Source: Phycisphaerae bacterium (lineage in GTDB: Bacteria > Planctomycetota > Phycisphaerae > Sedimentisphaerales > Anaerobacaceae). From it: a stretch of DNA of 53,761 nt. Positions 41,187 through 48,631 of this stretch are shown here, piece by piece (position 1 is the stretch's first letter; the number at the start of each line of letters is the position of its first letter). Made by a program: the position numbers and the translations under genes. The notes below the pieces were generated by a model. That model made no database searches. It was not told the origin of the DNA and saw only the letters and a list, made by a program, of their open reading frames with translations. The stretch lies in assembly GCA_030601845.1 (NCBI GenBank), contig JAUWAY010000016.1, forward strand, positions 1 to 53,761, in the 5' to 3' direction.

Positions 41187-41836
41187 TTTTTAATTCTCAA
41201 TTCTTTATAGACAACTTCGGTCGGGCCGGATAACTCCTTGACGACCAGCACGTCCGGCGCCAGGTCAAGCAGAATATCTTCGTGACTTCCCGCCAGGATA
41301 AATGTCACGCCGGTTTTTTTGGCGAATTTGTGGATGTTGTATGCGATCACCGCCGCGGTAATCCGGTCTAATCCGCAGCAGAATTCGTCTGCAAAGATGT
41401 ATTTCTTTTGCGCTGCCATTGCCATTGCCAGACGAAACCGCCACTTTTGCCCATCGCTTAGATTTGCCGGCTGATTGAGAACACAGAACACATCGCCTAA
41501 TCCGGCGGTACTGAGCAGCCGCAGCCCGCCCAATACATCGCCCTCAATACAGTCAATAGTTGTTTTGTCCGCGGGCAGTTGCACTTCGTTGAGGTTGATC
41601 CTGTCCAAGGCCGGAATGCATTTTTCCAATTCTCTTAATAGCACGCTTTTTCCTGCTCCGGAAGGCCCCGTGATATACACAATGTTACCTGCATTGATTT
41701 CAACGGTGCAGTTGTGGCTGACGGTTCTTTCGGCCAGCCGCTCGACCGTCAGGCCGAACATCCTGCATACCTGTGAGACCTTCTCGGTAATTTTGCCACG
41801 CCAGGGGTAGCTTTTTGAAACACTGAAAGTCGGCAT
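41183..41836 (-). CDS. Soluble ABC-type ATPase (COG2401-type)
   Basis: A 217-residue ATPase without membrane segments. Walker A G-P-S-G-A-G-K-S at 57-64, signature L-S-D-G-Q at 126-130, Walker B Y-I-F-A-D-E at 146-151, and switch His185 in A-G-S-H-E-D. ATP use is therefore likely. The start overlaps nothing upstream, while the ATGA overlap with the GNAT gene downstream indicates translational coupling. In COG2401 the ATPase is fused to an acetyltransferase; here they are split. A transporter role is unlikely given the lack of a permease. Confidence 0.8.
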   Translation of the reverse strand: MPTFSVSKSYPWRGKITEKVSQVCRMFGLTVERLAERTVSHNCTVEINAGNIVYITGPSGAGKSVLLRELEKCIPALDRINLNEVQLPADKTTIDCIEGDVLGGLRLLSTAGLGDVFCVLNQPANLSDGQKWRFRLAMAMAAQKKYIFADEFCCGLDRITAAVIAYNIHKFAKKTGVTFILAGSHEDILLDLAPDVLVVKELSGPTEVVYKELRIKN

Positions 41837-41869
41837 AGTTGATTAGTTAATTAGTCAAATAATTACCAC
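41837..41869. repeat. Degenerate octanucleotide repeat
   Basis: TTGATTAGTTAATTAGTCAAATAATTA is a weak relative of the TTAATTGG array at 14079-14114. It lies between the HTH and ATPase genes. Confidence 0.5.
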
Positions 41870-42295
41870 TCACTGCTCACTACCCACCGTCGTAACGAGC
41901 TGTTGAATTTTTTTCAGAATTTCACGAACGCGGTAGTAGGTGGTGCGCCGTTTGTTCGCGACTTTTTTCATCGATAAGCCAAGCAGAAAGTAATCCTTTG
42001 CGATGGCCATCTCACGCCTGGTAAATTTGTCGCGGTTCCTCAGACAGGTTATATATTCACCGTCTATGAGTCGTTTTGTAATTTTATGTATTCTCCGCGC
42101 GATGTTTGCCTCGTTGACCCCCGCCAGCCGGGCCATCTGCCGAAAGCTATTGTCGTTCTTAAAATACATTGTCATCAAGAGCTTGTCTTTGCCGGTCAGC
42201 AGGTTCACTCTGCCGCGCAACAGGTCGATTCTGTCGCGATACTTGTTCTTGATTTTCAAAGTGCCTTGTGGAATGTTTTTGTGAATTGTCTGCAT
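41870..42295 (-). CDS. Helix-turn-helix protein (sigma-region-4-like), probable regulator
   Basis: A 141-residue basic protein with two helix-turn-helix segments: D-N-S-F-R-Q-M-A-R-L-A-G-V-N-E-A-N-I-A-R-R-I at about 49-70 and L-S-M-K-K-V-A-N-K-R-R-T-T-Y-Y-R-V-R at about 107-124. This resembles small sigma-factor-like regulators of phages. It is the first well-supported gene of the phage-like operon, and GAAGGGGG lies 6-13 bases upstream of the ATG. It could control this operon. Confidence 0.65.
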   Translation of the reverse strand: MQTIHKNIPQGTLKIKNKYRDRIDLLRGRVNLLTGKDKLLMTMYFKNDNSFRQMARLAGVNEANIARRIHKITKRLIDGEYITCLRNRDKFTRREMAIAKDYFLLGLSMKKVANKRRTTYYRVREILKKIQQLVTTVGSEQ

Positions 42296-42701
42296 AAGCA
42301 GTCCCCCTTCCCTGGTTAAATTGCCATTGCCAAGGATGATTCTGTTTAATTGTCCGCCCCGTTAGAAGTCCGGACTGAAGCTGCGCTGCTCCGACTTGCC
42401 CCGTCAGAGTTCCGCATCGAGGATGCGGCAGTCGCCCGCGGCGACTTACTTCTAACAGGGCTTGCCGATTCACTCCTAACGGGGTCCGCCCCATTTCAGG
42501 TTTGCTGTTTTTTCTCCTCTTGGCCATTATAAAGACCAAGGGGCAAAGACTAAAGACCGGTTTTGCATCTTGGGTTTGTGGTCTTGACTCTTGAGTCTGT
42601 GGTTTTGACTCTTGGGTTTGTAGTCCTGAAAGCTGTTTTTGGCTAAAAAAACCGGTAATTTCGGCTTTAACACCCCAATTTATTAGATATTTACTTAACA
42701 T
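42159..42701 (-). CDS. Repeat-built reading frame, possibly leaderless small gene
   Basis: A 180-residue frame beginning M-L-S-K-Y-L-I-N-W-G-V-K. Its ATG lies almost exactly where transcription from the promoter at 42709-42736 would start, so it would be leaderless. Residues 30-50 are Q-T-Q-E-S-K-P-Q-T-Q-E-S-R-P (a 22-base repeat), and about 45 residues come from the palindromic element at 42353-42489. It overlaps the HTH gene by 137 bases. No family is recognised; the frame may be open only because its repeats happen to have no stop. Confidence 0.25.
   Translation of the reverse strand: MLSKYLINWGVKAEITGFFSQKQLSGLQTQESKPQTQESRPQTQDAKPVFSLCPLVFIMAKRRKNSKPEMGRTPLGVNRQALLEVSRRGRLPHPRCGTLTGQVGAAQLQSGLLTGRTIKQNHPWQWQFNQGRGTAYADNSQKHSTRHFENQEQVSRQNRPVARQSEPADRQRQALDDNVF
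42353..42489. mobile_element. Palindromic MITE-like element (copy 2)
   Basis: Element 42358-42484, with ends CCCGTTAGAAG and CTCCTAACGGGG, flanked by the direct repeat TCCGC (42353-42357 and 42485-42489; TCCG if the ends are counted symmetrically). Net insertion is 132 bases or 44 codons. It carries internal pieces CTTGCCCCGTCAGAG and CTTCTAACAGGGC that echo its own ends. Confidence 0.8.
42545..42640. repeat. 22-base repeat (CTTGGGTTTGTGGTCTTGACT type)
   Basis: CTTGGGTTTGTGGTCTTGA, CTCTTGAGTCTGTGGTTTTGA and CTCTTGGGTTTGTAGTCCTGA follow each other about every 22 bases, close to three heptads. Confidence 0.7.
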
Positions 42702-42708
42702 AAGGTGT

Positions 42709-42736
42709 ATTTTAACAAAAAACAAAACAAAGTCAA
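42709..42736 (-). promoter_or_regulatory. Putative promoter of the phage-like operon
   Basis: On the minus strand TTGACT (42731-42736) and TAAAAT (42709-42714) are spaced by 16 bases. It is about 400 bases upstream of the HTH gene. Confidence 0.5.
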
Positions 42737-42879
42737 GCCTTTTTTAGTGTTTTTTTAAATTTTTTTTGTAAAGTTTGCTATTTATTAAACTTTTCTTCCC
42801 TCAAATTGGCCTGCACGGCTCGAAATGGGATATTTTCTTGCAGAGGTTGAGGTTTTCGAGTAATGGTAGGGAAATGTGT

Positions 42880-43050
42880 AAGGTGCTCTCGATGACTTCG
42901 GCGAGACCTCGACGAGCTCGGTCGAGTCGCTCAGTCGAGCCGCTGGATACTCGTCGAGAATCCAGTCTCGGCAAGGCCAGTCTCGGCTTGGCCGAGCCAA
43001 GACGGGCCGAGCCTTGACGGGCGAGTATCGAGAATCGAGTATCGAGCGGT
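42880..43050. repeat. CGAG/CTCGG-rich repeat region
   Basis: Dense CTCGACGAGCTCGGTCGAG-type palindromic sequence ends with the 7-base array GAGTATCGAGAATCGAGTATCGAG (about 43023-43046), 25 bases before the sagB-like ATG. Confidence 0.6.
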
Positions 43051-43071
43051 GTTACTTACGGAGGTGCAAAA

Positions 43072-43788
43072 ATGAACGATATAGGCGACAGATTTCAACA
43101 GCAGACAAAGTACGATCCCCGCAGTATGCCGCAGCGAGGCCTTGTTCGGGCATCCTTGTACAAGGAATACCCCGAAGCCCCAAAGGTTGAGCTTGTGGCC
43201 TTTGAGCCGACAAGTCCAATGAGTCTGGACCGCACTCTGAGGCACAGAAAGAGCATTCGCAACTTTCAGCAAGGCCCGCTCAGCAAAGGCCGGCTGTCTT
43301 ACCTGCTCTGGGCATCGACCGGCATACAGCGAACCGAGGCGGGCTATGAGTTTCGCACCGCCCCCTCTGCCGGTGCCCTTTATCCGATAGAGACCTACCT
43401 TATTGTCAATAACGTAAGGGGCCTCGACAAAGGGCTGTATCATTACGCTATCAGGGGCCATTATCTCGAGCAGTTAAAGCAGGGCGACTTCAGTGCCGCT
43501 ATTGCTGCCGCCGCACTGGGCCAGTCGATGTGTGCCGGGGCCGCCGTAGTGTTTATATGGACCGCCGTTTTCGCACGCTGCAAGTGGAAATATGGCCAGC
43601 GGGCGTATAGATATATTTACCTTGACGCCGGCCACATCGCCGAAAACCTGGCCTTAGCTGCTGTGAGCTTAAATCTCGGTAGTTGTGAAATCGGCGCCCT
43701 TTACGATGACCGGGTAAATTCGCTCCTGGATATCGACGGCACCGCCGAAAGCGTAATCTGTATGGCTGTGGTAGGGGCCCCCGCATAA
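43072..43788 (+). CDS. SagB/ThcOx-type nitroreductase-fold oxidoreductase
   Basis: A 238-residue FMN-dependent nitroreductase-fold enzyme. Visible: R-x-S-I-R-N-F near residue 60 (FMN binding), T-A-P-S-A-G-A-L-Y-P-I-E-T-Y, and H-I-A-E-N-L-A-L-A-A-V-S-L-N-L-G. These match the SagB group that includes azoline dehydrogenases of peptide natural products, but no cyclodehydratase or precursor peptide is nearby, so another small-molecule oxidation is as likely. GGAGG lies seven bases before the ATG. The stop codon abuts repeat element A. Confidence 0.88.
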   Translation: MNDIGDRFQQQTKYDPRSMPQRGLVRASLYKEYPEAPKVELVAFEPTSPMSLDRTLRHRKSIRNFQQGPLSKGRLSYLLWASTGIQRTEAGYEFRTAPSAGALYPIETYLIVNNVRGLDKGLYHYAIRGHYLEQLKQGDFSAAIAAAALGQSMCAGAAVVFIWTAVFARCKWKYGQRAYRYIYLDAGHIAENLALAAVSLNLGSCEIGALYDDRVNSLLDIDGTAESVICMAVVGAPA

Positions 43789-44078
43789 ATGCAAGTGCCT
43801 AAAGTGAACTAAAGTGCCTAAAGTGAGCTAAAGTGAGCTAAAATTAAAGAAGCTCGTTTGCTCGTGCTACGTAGCGAAGCTTCCAGCCTTCGTAGCCATA
43901 GATACTACGGCGGAGTAGGCACTTCGCAGAGTAGCATTGGTGTCGAAGCTGGTATCGAAGCTGGAAACTGGAGGCCGGATGCTTGAAAAAACGAGCTTCG
44001 AGCCTCTACGACGAGCTTCGATACGAGCATCCACAACCTTAAACGAGAATCGCAGACATTTTAGGCATTTTAGGCACT
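43789..44078. mobile_element. MITE-like element A
   Basis: Starts with ATGCAAGTGCCTAAAGTG just after the sagB-like stop and ends with TTTAGGCATTTTAGGCACT. Both ends are built of AAGTGnnCTAAA units in opposite orientation. The middle carries GCTACGTAGCGAAG, CGAAGCTGGTATCGAAGCTGG and ACGAGCATCCACAACC. Element B (48631-48867) is homologous over nearly its full length, in inverted orientation. No transposase reading frame is present. Confidence 0.75.
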
Positions 44079-44857
44079 ATAACTTCCTATCTCCTTGTAC
44101 AGTAATATCTTACGTAAATTACCGCGTTCTCATTTTTCTGTTCCTTTCTCATTGGCTAAAAGCGGCCAAAAACGCAGGGACCTGCGAACAAAAATCGGAA
44201 TTTTTAAAAAAATTTTAAGTCCTTTGATAATAATAGCTTAATCCTGTTAATCCTGTCAAAAATCACCCCAAAATTCGGCCAAAAGCGCAGGTAGCTCTAA
44301 TTATAGAGAGATGTTTTTTTTGCGACTCGCAAAGGGACTCCGCCGAAGTCGCCGACGTGCCAAAGCCACTATGGCGACGGCACGCGGCTTCGACCCTCTC
44401 GCGAAGGCGGATCGCAAAAGCAGGTATCGTAAATTCAGGAGAACTTATAATGGCTACCGGGTTTCTACTAATAACAATTACTCATATACCCATATACCCA
44501 TTTACACATCCTTTTATGCAAAACAAACCCAATTTGCTAAATACCCAAATGAACGTAAATAAAGTATTAACAAAGGATTATGAAAATGTACGCCTTCACA
44601 GACGCGGAAAAAACAAACCCAATTCAAACCCGATCAAACCCAATTCCCCCAGCGCGATACGCAATACGCAATACGCGATACGAAATACAAACCCAAACAA
44701 AGCCAATTTCCTTGAGGACAAAATGAATACAACCTTCTTTCTCACAAAGGATTAAGAAAATAAAATTGCCTTCAGCCAAAAAACGCCCAAAAACGTCAAA
44801 AAATAGCAAGAAACGCTAAAAAATGGCTAAAAATTTTAAATTCTGGCAATTTAGGCA
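44079..44857. other. Repeat-rich intergenic region
   Basis: A palindrome-rich stretch at about 44300-44430 is followed by a 44357-44755 frame (132 codons) of low-complexity text: M-Q-N-K-P-N-L-L-N-T-Q-M-N-V-N, later A-I-R-N-T-Q-Y-A-I-R-N-T. I regard it as dispersed repeat DNA rather than a real gene. It includes the 7-base array GCGATAC/GCAATAC at 44654-44688. Confidence 0.5.
44654..44688. repeat. Heptanucleotide array GCRATAC
   Basis: Five units: GCGATAC, GCAATAC, GCAATAC, GCGATAC, GAAATAC. Confidence 0.9.
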
Positions 44858-44886
44858 TTGACATTTGGTAGAGAAATAGGTAAAAT
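44858..44886 (+). promoter_or_regulatory. Tandem promoter 1
   Basis: TTGACA (44858-44863), 17-base spacer, TAAAAT (44881-44886). Preceded by CAATTTAGGCA. Confidence 0.7.
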
Positions 44887-44936
44887 GGAGAAAATAAAAA
44901 AAACAAAAAAAATAGGGGATTTTGTCAATTTAGGTG

Positions 44937-44965
44937 TTGACATTTCATAAGCGTTTGGGTAAAAT
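44937..44965 (+). promoter_or_regulatory. Tandem promoter 2
   Basis: TTGACA (44937-44942), 17-base spacer, TAAAAT (44960-44965). Preceded by CAATTTAGGTG. Confidence 0.7.
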
Positions 44966-45021
44966 GGCAAAAGTGGTGAAAAATAAAAAACAAAAAAAAG
45001 TTAAATTTGGTAATTTAGCTA

Positions 45022-45050
45022 TTGACATAGCGCAGGAAAACTGGTACAAT
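45022..45050 (+). promoter_or_regulatory. Tandem promoter 3
   Basis: TTGACA (45022-45027), 17-base spacer, TACAAT (45045-45050). Preceded by TAATTTAGCTA. Confidence 0.7.
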
Positions 45051-45598
45051 TCGTTAATTGATGAGGCGAATAAACGCTTAGCCCCGTTTCATTAGCGGGC
45101 AAGGATTTATTTGTTCGGCACCAATTTTTGGTGCCGGGCCAAAAGTGAGGAGAGTGAAGAGGAGAGTGAAAGTGAGGAGCGATGGAAAGACGGGATGTTA
45201 TCTTTTCCGCAAATCCCCACTTTCGAGACGTTAGATAAATGCAACTAAGGGACCAGAAGCGGCGAATAGCTGATGGTCGAAATAATGCAATGGAGGAGAT
45301 GCCAATGCAATAAGATAAAACGGACTGCCTGATTCATCCTTCGCAGCAGCGCTGCTGCGGGGAATGGAAAGGAAATGATTGTTAGCTGCGAATGATTCGC
45401 AGCAGAGAAGAAAAGACAAAGGAAGTTGTGAATTGATTGTTAGAGTTGTTGAGACGGGCAAAATTGGTGAAGGTCATTCGTACTGGTTGTACGAATTTGT
45501 AAATTTTTTTGATGCCTGTCGGAAACAACAGATGTTTTGGCGTTTAGCCAAGATACTGAATGATGTTAAGTGTTAGAAGTTTGAAAAGGAGGAGTGTT
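45051..45598 (+). other. Long leader between the tandem promoters and the PEP-CTERM gene
   Basis: A perfect 9-bp hairpin CGGCACCAA/TTGGTGCCG stands at 45116-45136 with a three-base loop. A short frame of up to 65 codons ends at 45576 with plausible protein-like sequence (E-L-I-V-R-V-V-E-T-G-K-I-G-E-G-H, Y-E-F-V-N-F-F-D-A-C), 22 bases before the next ATG. It may be a leader peptide, but no start codon with a ribosome site stands out. No known riboswitch was recognised. Confidence 0.35.
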
Positions 45599-47440
45599 AT
45601 GTATAAAAAGTTGATTTTTTTGATTTCTTTTGTGTTAATACTGGGCCTGGCCGGTAACGTGCTCGGTGGAACAGTAAAGTGGGACAATGGGGCCTGGGTC
45701 GACAACCTCTGGAGAACGGCAGAAAACTGGGATGGTGACACCCTTCCCACCTCTGACGACGACGTCGAGATTGGGCTGGCAAACCCATCTGGCTCTCTTA
45801 TCGATGACGATACTACTGCATTGACTAGGAAGCTAAACGTTGGTACAGATGATGGCCCTGGCGACCTGAGGATGACCGGTGGTACTCTTGATACCAGCCA
45901 CGATTTCCACGTGGGCGACAAAGATGCCGGCGAATTTCGTCTGGAGGGCGGCACCGTAACGGTTGGTAATAGCGCTAAAAAATTCGAGGTGGGCGAGGAT
46001 GCGGTCGGCACATTTATTATGTCTGCTGGCTCCCTAACGGTTACTCACGACTTCACTATCGCTGACGATACCGACAGCGGCGGCAGCTCAATGACGCTCA
46101 CGGGCGGTACTGTTACTGCCAACAAAAAGTTTAAAGTGGGCGACAAAGCGGTCGGCACACTTACTATGTCTGATGGCTCCATAACGCTTACTGGTACTGA
46201 AGACATGTATATCGCTGACCAGGACGGCAGCAGCGGCAGCGTGATGACGATGACGGGCGGTACTATTACGATTGGTACGCTTGGCGACGGGAAGAGTGAG
46301 TTAAAAGTGGGCGACGAAGCGCGCGGCACACTTAATATGTCTGGTGGCTCCATAACGATTGGTGACGACCTGATTATCGCTGACAATGAAGACAGCGGCG
46401 GCAGCTCAGTAACGCTCACGGGCGGTACTATTACTGTCGGCAAAAAGGTGAAAGTGGCCGACAAAAAAGGCGAGGACGCCGCAATTACTATAGATGGTGG
46501 CACCTTAACGGCTGGTGACTACATGAAAGTGGGCAACAAGGCGGCCGGCACATTTCTTATGGAGGATGGCACCGTAACGCTTGCTGGTAAGTTGGTCGTT
46601 GGTGACAGTTCCGACTCCGATGGCAGCTCAATGACGATGAAGGCCGGTTCTATTACGACCGGAGGGTCCTTTAAGGTCGGCAACAAGTCGTCCGCCAGTT
46701 TCGATATGCAGGGCGGAACGATAGCTATCGGCCCCGACGTCGGTGAAGGAAAGGATAAAGCCGTGACCATCGGCGACGAGAGTGGCGGCGCCGGCACCAT
46801 GATTATGTCGGACGGCTACATCGATATCAGTGGAGGCCTGAACATCGGCGACGACGGCGCCACCGGTGACCTTACTATGTCGGGCGGCACCATAGATGTC
46901 GGACCCGGAATCGGGGACGATCCAACCAAAAGCATGAACATCGGCAGAGACACCGGCACCGGCACCGTTACTATGTCAGGCGGTACCATAAATATTTCCG
47001 ACTCCCTGAATGTCGGCAAGACACCTGAGGGCGACAGCCCTGGTATAGGTACTCTGACAATGACCAGCGGGCTGATTGTGGCTGATGCCAACATCAATAT
47101 CGGCCTGGACGGCTCTACAGGTAACGTGTTCCTGAGCGGTGATGCTGTTCTTATGGGCGACGCGTTGTTCATAGGAGCCAGCAGCAACTTCCTGGATATG
47201 GCCGGCCCCGAAACTGCTATGCTGATACTTGCCGGCGATGACCTGGCGGAGGTTATCGCCTTTATCAACGCCGGCTTGATTACCGTCAACGGCTTCGTGG
47301 TAACTGACGAGTGGCCCGGCTGGAAAATGGACTTCAACATCCGCAATATCGGTATGACCACTGTAACAGTGCCTGAGCCAGCTACAATAGCTCTGCTTGG
47401 TCTCGGTGGACTGGTTCTGCTTCGTAGAAAGAGACGCTAA
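45599..47440 (+). CDS. PEP-CTERM protein with long beta-helix repeat domain
   Basis: A 613-residue surface protein. Signal peptide M-Y-K-K-L-I-F-L-I-S-F-V. The body is about 25 degenerate repeats of T-M-S-G-G-T-I-T-I-G and V-G-D-x-A-x-G-T-L, the pattern of right-handed beta-helix proteins such as PEP-CTERM and autotransporter passenger domains. The end is V-P-E-P-A-T-I-A-L-L-G-L-G-G-L then R-R-K-R-R, the PEP-CTERM sorting tag cut by exosortase. AAGGAGG precedes the ATG. The ligand is unknown. The exosortase is not in the window. Confidence 0.85.
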   Translation: MYKKLIFLISFVLILGLAGNVLGGTVKWDNGAWVDNLWRTAENWDGDTLPTSDDDVEIGLANPSGSLIDDDTTALTRKLNVGTDDGPGDLRMTGGTLDTSHDFHVGDKDAGEFRLEGGTVTVGNSAKKFEVGEDAVGTFIMSAGSLTVTHDFTIADDTDSGGSSMTLTGGTVTANKKFKVGDKAVGTLTMSDGSITLTGTEDMYIADQDGSSGSVMTMTGGTITIGTLGDGKSELKVGDEARGTLNMSGGSITIGDDLIIADNEDSGGSSVTLTGGTITVGKKVKVADKKGEDAAITIDGGTLTAGDYMKVGNKAAGTFLMEDGTVTLAGKLVVGDSSDSDGSSMTMKAGSITTGGSFKVGNKSSASFDMQGGTIAIGPDVGEGKDKAVTIGDESGGAGTMIMSDGYIDISGGLNIGDDGATGDLTMSGGTIDVGPGIGDDPTKSMNIGRDTGTGTVTMSGGTINISDSLNVGKTPEGDSPGIGTLTMTSGLIVADANINIGLDGSTGNVFLSGDAVLMGDALFIGASSNFLDMAGPETAMLILAGDDLAEVIAFINAGLITVNGFVVTDEWPGWKMDFNIRNIGMTTVTVPEPATIALLGLGGLVLLRRKRR

Positions 47441-47478
47441 CTGTGGTCCGGTATTAAACACAGAATGTGCATCAATTC

Positions 47479-47526
47479 GGCCCCCGTGCTTTCTTGCGAA
47501 AGCAAGAACGGGGGCCGGTTGTTTTT
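47479..47526 (+). terminator. Intrinsic terminator after the PEP-CTERM gene
   Basis: Outer stem GGCCCCCGT/ACGGGGGCC (47479-47487/47508-47516) and inner stem TTCTTGC/GCAAGAA with a GAAA loop, followed by TTGTTTTT. A related hairpin lies at the end of the PurN gene (14160-14200). Confidence 0.8.
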
Positions 47527-47530
47527 AAAC

Positions 47531-47561
47531 TCGATGCTCGATGCCCGATACCCGATGCCCG
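47531..47561. repeat. Heptanucleotide array GATGCyC
   Basis: Units TCGATGC, TCGATGC, CCGATAC, CCGATGC, CCGA follow the terminator directly. Confidence 0.85.
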
Positions 47562-47571
47562 AAAAAAAAGT

Positions 47572-47599
47572 TTGCATTTGACTGTCGGCCGGTTATATT
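47572..47599 (+). promoter_or_regulatory. Putative promoter of the PfkB kinase gene
   Basis: TTGCAT (47572-47577) and TATATT (47594-47599) are spaced by 16 bases. Confidence 0.4.
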
Positions 47600-47662
47600 A
47601 AACTACTCACTTTGAGTAATCGCGTGCCTGGGCGAGAAGGCACGAGCAATGGGAGACGGAAA

Positions 47663-48631
47663 ATGCAAGGAAGCAAACCTTCGGTAGCGGTAATCGGCGG
47701 CACCTATATCGATATGGCGATAAGGTGCGGCCAGTTCCCTTCTGCCGGCCAGAGTGTTACCGGCTCGCACCTTTCATACACACCTACCGGCCCCGGGCCA
47801 AATCAGGCCGCCCAGGCTGCCCTGTGCGGCTGCGAAGTCCATCTGCTCAGCAAGGTCGGCAGCGACCCATTTGGGGAAATGGTAAGGGCAAGCCTGGCAG
47901 AGCTGGCCGTCAACACCGACTACGTCTACACTGCCGAGGCCAAGAATACCGGCATTATTGTAACGCTGGTTAATGCCGAAGGCGAAAACGCCGCCTGTTA
48001 CTATACCGGCGCCAATAGCGCCTTACGCCCGCAGGACATCGATGCCGCTGAGCAGATTATCTCCGGCGCCGATGTCTGCCTGATTCACGGCCGGTTGCCG
48101 CAGCAGGCAATCGTAACTGCAATTCGTGCCGCAGAGGTGCACTGCACGAAGGTCATTCTAAACCCCGCAAGACCGATAGAGTCCGGCCATGCAGGCAGCA
48201 ACAAGCATAGTGATTTACCTATCGAGTATTTCTCGGTCAATATCCTGATACCGAATCTTTACGAGGCCGCCGACATCACCGACCAGTCCGATGCCAACAT
48301 CCGAACCGCCAAGCTCATCGGCTCCGACCTGGTCGCTCGCGGCGTGGATTCAGCGGTCATAACGATGGGTAAGCGCGGCTGTATGGTTGTCGACAGAGCC
48401 GGCGCAGACCACATTCCGGCTTTTGAGGTCGAGCTTGTCGACCAGACCGGCAGAGGCGATGCCTTTGCCGGGGCGTTGGCCGCCTATTGCGCCGTTAAGG
48501 ACGATGTAAGGGAAGGGGTCAAATTCGCCTGCGCCGCGGGGGCCCTGGCCTGCACGAAGTTCGGCTCGATTGAGGCCCTGCCCACAAAGGCAGAGATTAT
48601 CGAGCTGCTGCAAAAAGAGGATACCGAGTAA
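47663..48631 (+). CDS. PfkB-family (ribokinase-like) sugar kinase
   Basis: A 322-residue kinase. The start M-Q-G-S-K-P follows GGGAGACGG; an upstream TTG in frame is weaker. Visible: A-V-I-G-G-T-Y-I-D-M at the N-terminus, P-G-P-N-Q-A-A-Q-A-A (substrate-side PfkB motif 1), L-S-K-V-G-S-D-P-F-G, and T-G-R-G-D-A-F-A-G-A (motif 2, with the catalytic Asp). It most resembles ribokinase, which phosphorylates ribose at O5, but other sugars or nucleosides are possible. It stands alone, without transport or regulator genes. The stop codon is shared with the left end of element B. Confidence 0.85.
   Translation: MQGSKPSVAVIGGTYIDMAIRCGQFPSAGQSVTGSHLSYTPTGPGPNQAAQAALCGCEVHLLSKVGSDPFGEMVRASLAELAVNTDYVYTAEAKNTGIIVTLVNAEGENAACYYTGANSALRPQDIDAAEQIISGADVCLIHGRLPQQAIVTAIRAAEVHCTKVILNPARPIESGHAGSNKHSDLPIEYFSVNILIPNLYEAADITDQSDANIRTAKLIGSDLVARGVDSAVITMGKRGCMVVDRAGADHIPAFEVELVDQTGRGDAFAGALAAYCAVKDDVREGVKFACAAGALACTKFGSIEALPTKAEIIELLQKEDTE

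Noticed and set aside
30962-42736. Complete prophage
   Set aside because: No capsid, portal, tail, lysis or integrase gene and no attachment repeats were seen; the interval also contains secreted sugar-degradation genes.
42931-43461. A 176-codon minus-strand frame antisense to the SagB-type gene
   Set aside because: No ribosome site, no domain; a shadow frame running into the CGAG-rich repeat.
43072-43788. Thiazole/oxazole-modified peptide cluster around the SagB-type gene
   Set aside because: No cyclodehydratase, precursor peptide or transporter is nearby.
44357-44755. A 132-codon plus-strand reading frame
   Set aside because: It has no ribosome site, is made of low-complexity repeats with a 7-base array, and shows no recognisable domain. 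Kept only as a repeat region.
45051-45140. Known riboswitch class in the PEP-CTERM leader
   Set aside because: The hairpin does not match any consensus I can recall, such as cyclic-di-GMP, cobalamin or SAM.
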